A DNA stretch of 7,101 bases. Source: Solirubrobacteraceae bacterium (GTDB lineage Bacteria; Actinomycetota; Thermoleophilia; Solirubrobacterales; Solirubrobacteraceae). Numbering within the stretch: the first letter of the stretch is position 1; each line of letters starts with the position of its first letter. The position numbers and the translations under genes were made by a program. Where the stretch lies: assembly GCA_016462625.1 (NCBI GenBank), contig JAEMSV010000092.1, positions 2,274-9,374 on the forward strand. Direction: 5' to 3'. Below are positions 5,153 through 7,101 of the stretch, piece by piece. Below the pieces are notes generated by a model that saw only the letters and a program-made list of their open reading frames with translations, did no database searches and had not been told where the DNA came from.

Positions 5153-6618
5153 ACCGCACCGCCCCGGCGCGGATCGCCTCCACCCGAAAGCACGCCGTCG
5201 GGCGTCCGGCGGATCGCCTGCACCCCACCGAAGAAGAGGTTCTGCGCCCTGAACGGCGCCACCGCGCGGCCCGCCGCCTCCAGCTCATCGATCGGCACGC
5301 CCGGCTCGGTGTAGACGACGCCGTTCTCGAAATGCGCGCGGGGCTCCTCGATCGCGGCCTGGGCGTCGAGCCCGTGGTCGACGGCGGCGACGATCGTCTG
5401 CAGGATCGCCGAGCGGATCCGGTTCGAGCCGGCGCTGCCGAGCACGATCTCGGCCTGTCCGTCGCGCATCACGACGGTCGGGGCCATCATCGACGGCATC
5501 CGGCGACCGGCCGGGGTCGTGTGGAAGCCGAGGGGATTGAGGTCCTCCTCGCCCATGATGTTGTTCACGTGGATGCCCGTCCCCGGGATGACCACACCGG
5601 CGCCCTCCCCGTTCGTGCAGGTCACGGCGCACGCGAGGCCGTCGGCGTCGAGCACGGAGAGGTGCGTCGTCGAGCCGAGACGGGCGGCGAGGAAGGTGTC
5701 GAGGAACCCGGGCTCGTCCAGGCCGGTCGTGAACGCGACGGTGCGCGCCGTCTGCGCCGAGTCCATCGCGTCGACGATCGCCGTCAGCGACGGGGGTGAA
5801 GGCGCCCGTTCGAGCAGTCCGAACGCGTAGGCGAGCAGCACGCCGCCGGCGCTCGGCGGCGGGTTCGTCAGGACGGTTCGCCCGCGGTAGTCCACATGGG
5901 CTGGGGTCCGCGCAACCGCCTCGTAGGACGCCAGGTCCTCCGCGGTGAGCGTCCCGCCGCGCTCGGCGAGCCATCCGACGACCGCGGCAGCGATGTCGCC
6001 GCGGTAGAAGGGCTCGGCGCCCTCCGCCCCGAGCCGGTCGATCGCGTCGGCCATCTCCGGGAAGCGGAACCGCTCACCGTCGCGGAGCGGACGGCCACCC
6101 GGTGCGAAGATCGCCCGCGCCTCGGGGGTCGAGACGAGGATGCCCTCGAGGATGTCGAAGACGTAGGCCTGCTGCGCGTTCAGGACGACGCCCTCGCGCG
6201 CCAGCGCGGCGGCCGGCACGCACAGGTCGGCCAGCGGCATCGAGCCCCACCGCCGCGCCGCCTCGACGACGCCGGCGGGGTTCCCGTACGCACCCGCCGA
6301 GGCGGCGCCGACGTGGAAGATCTGCACCGCCTCGCCGAAGGAGACGGACACGGGGATGAGCTCGGCGCGCTGCGTCTCGCTCGCGACGCCGAGGCCGGGC
6401 GCCGCGACGAAGAAGTCGAGCAGCGTCGGCTCGACGCCGGGACCCGCGACGAGCATGTAGCCGCCCGCGCCCGGGCCCGTCAGCAGGGGCTCGGCGGTCC
6501 ACGACGCGAGCATCGCGGCGATCGCCGCGTCGACCGCGTTGCCACCGGCGCGCAGGATCTGCGCGCCGGCCTCCGCGGACACCGGATGGCCGGCGGCGAC
6601 GACGCCGCCGCCGGTCAC
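5140..6618 (-). CDS. Gamma-glutamyltransferase-family protein (GGT-like Ntn hydrolase), variant subgroup
   Basis: The 492-residue protein fits the GGT family (PF01019-type): N-terminal GVVAAGHPVSAEAGAQILRA (5-24) then GGNAVDAA, NPPPSAGG (252-259), and the self-cleavage/nucleophile motif TTHLSV (317-322). Cleavage before T317 would give chains of 316 and 176 residues. Canonical enzymes transfer or hydrolyse gamma-glutamyl groups, for example from glutathione. Several substrate positions differ from E. coli GGT by eye: the arginine of the DFREMAP segment is F70 (LDFFVAAP), the QMDD segment is IMGEEDLNP (354-362), the SS pair is PS (375-376), and GSPGGSRI is GSAGSNRI (394-401). No signal peptide is seen, unlike periplasmic GGT. 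Hence the family is sure and the substrate is not. Translation starts with GTG 4 nt after the ftsZ stop, with GAGG 8 nt before it. No in-frame extension is plausible, since the family motif starts at residue 5. Confidence 0.9.
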   Translation of the reverse strand: MTGGGVVAAGHPVSAEAGAQILRAGGNAVDAAIAAMLASWTAEPLLTGPGAGGYMLVAGPGVEPTLLDFFVAAPGLGVASETQRAELIPVSVSFGEAVQIFHVGAASAGAYGNPAGVVEAARRWGSMPLADLCVPAAALAREGVVLNAQQAYVFDILEGILVSTPEARAIFAPGGRPLRDGERFRFPEMADAIDRLGAEGAEPFYRGDIAAAVVGWLAERGGTLTAEDLASYEAVARTPAHVDYRGRTVLTNPPPSAGGVLLAYAFGLLERAPSPPSLTAIVDAMDSAQTARTVAFTTGLDEPGFLDTFLAARLGSTTHLSVLDADGLACAVTCTNGEGAGVVIPGTGIHVNNIMGEEDLNPLGFHTTPAGRRMPSMMAPTVVMRDGQAEIVLGSAGSNRIRSAILQTIVAAVDHGLDAQAAIEEPRAHFENGVVYTEPGVPIDELEAAGRAVAPFRAQNLFFGGVQAIRRTPDGVLSGGGDPRRGGAVAVA

Positions 6619-6622
6619 AGGC

Positions 6623-7101
6623 TCAGCCTCGTGGGACGAATTCGGGCACGTCGAGCTGGTTCACGCCCAGCCCGGTCTGGCGCACCGACGACTTCTCCGG
6701 CGCGGCGCGCCGCACCCGCGGCTCGCCCGCGGGCTCCTCGAGCATGCGGCTCAGAGGGCGCGTCGCCACCGGGCCGTAGCCCGTCGCGACGACCGTGATC
6801 CACACCTGGTCGCCGAGGTTCTCGTCGACCATCGCCCCGAAGATGATGTTCGCCTCGGGATGGGCGGCGGCAGAGACGGTCTTGGCCGCCTCGTTGACCT
6901 CCCAGAGCGACAGGTCCGGACCGCCCGTGATGGACAGCAGGATCTTGCGCGCGCCCTCCATGCTCGTCTCGAGCAGCGGCGACGAGCAGGCCTGCTGCGC
7001 CGCCTCGAGCGCGCGGTCGTCGCCGGCGCCCATGCCGATCCCGAGGAGGGCGTTGCCCGCCTCGGACATGATCGTGCGGACGTCGGCGAAGTCCAGGTTG
7101 A
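6623..7101 (-). CDS. ftsZ: Cell division protein FtsZ, C-terminal half (5' end outside window)
   Basis: FtsZ is the tubulin-like GTPase that forms the division ring. The window holds the last 158 residues; the frame is open to the right edge. The first visible residues NLDFADVRTIM are the T7 synergy loop, with the conserved Asn and both Asp residues that complete GTP hydrolysis in the neighbouring subunit. The C-terminal domain follows: EAGNALLGIGMGAG, ALEAAQQACSSPLLE, KILLSITGGPDL, AHPEANIIFGAMVDENLGDQ and ITVVATGY. After a linker of only about 40 residues (GPVATR to GVNQ) the protein ends LDVPEFVPRG, the C-terminal peptide that binds partners such as FtsA, SepF or ZipA in other bacteria. 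An internal ATG at 7069 is not the start. Downstream of it lies the GGT-family gene, four bases after the TGA stop. Confidence 0.97.
   Translation of the reverse strand, partial: NLDFADVRTIMSEAGNALLGIGMGAGDDRALEAAQQACSSPLLETSMEGARKILLSITGGPDLSLWEVNEAAKTVSAAAHPEANIIFGAMVDENLGDQVWITVVATGYGPVATRPLSRMLEEPAGEPRVRRAAPEKSSVRQTGLGVNQLDVPEFVPRG
6627..6630 (-). promoter_or_regulatory. Ribosome binding site of the GGT-family gene inside the ftsZ end
   Basis: GAGG lies in the last codons of ftsZ, 8 nt upstream of the GTG at 6618. With the 4-nt gap between the ftsZ stop and this start, it supports translation coupled to ftsZ. It also decides for GTG as the start, since no ATG lies nearby in frame. Confidence 0.45.

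Noticed and set aside
5896..6798. 300-codon plus-strand open frame opposite the GGT-family gene
   Set aside because: It shows only GC-rich shadow composition; the minus strand carries intact GGT and FtsZ motifs throughout.
1..7101. Search for a defence, mobile or biosynthetic system
   Set aside because: No transposase, integrase, nuclease, toxin-antitoxin pair, CRISPR repeat or assembly-line enzyme is visible on either strand. The genes are ordinary housekeeping or surface genes with independent roles.

Overview
This is a high-GC chromosomal window, roughly 70% G+C by eye. The actinobacterial-type FtsZ, the YVTN-propeller/PKD exported protein with an Arg-rich C-terminal domain, and the -10-like hexamers placed directly before start codons suggest a deep-branching actinobacterium, perhaps Thermoleophilia/Solirubrobacterales. 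That placement comes from gene style and remembered families, not from a search. I see no IS element, prophage, CRISPR array, tRNA or rRNA, and the genes lie close together.

Left part (1-2038): a class I photolyase on the minus strand runs off the left edge, probably within a codon or so of its stop. It is divergent, across only 44 bp, from a Lon-N-terminal-domain (LON substrate-binding) protein on the plus strand. Centre (1983-2891): an EamA-type ten-helix exporter on the minus strand, whose 3' end overlaps the LON gene by 56 bp. It is divergent, across 73 bp, from a secreted protein (2965-4677) made of a seven-bladed YVTN propeller, a PKD domain, a Pro-rich linker and an Arg-rich C-terminal domain. 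A 75-bp, roughly 50% GC intergenic region full of short repeats then leads to a small four-helix membrane protein (4753-5139).

Right part (5140-7101, minus strand): the C-terminal half of ftsZ, cut by the right edge at the T7 loop, is followed after four bases by a gamma-glutamyltransferase-family gene that starts with GTG. The two look like one operon. The GGT gene ends stop-to-stop against the membrane protein gene, with an imperfect GC-rich hairpin over the junction.

The genes do not form an obvious single pathway: DNA repair, a LON-domain protein, an exporter, a cell-surface protein, cell division and a GGT homologue. The points most worth checking are the apparent leaderless promoters, the repeat-rich control region before the small membrane protein, the GGT variant that lacks the usual substrate arginine and is coupled to ftsZ, and the architecture of the secreted propeller protein. 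I found no convincing undescribed multi-gene system.
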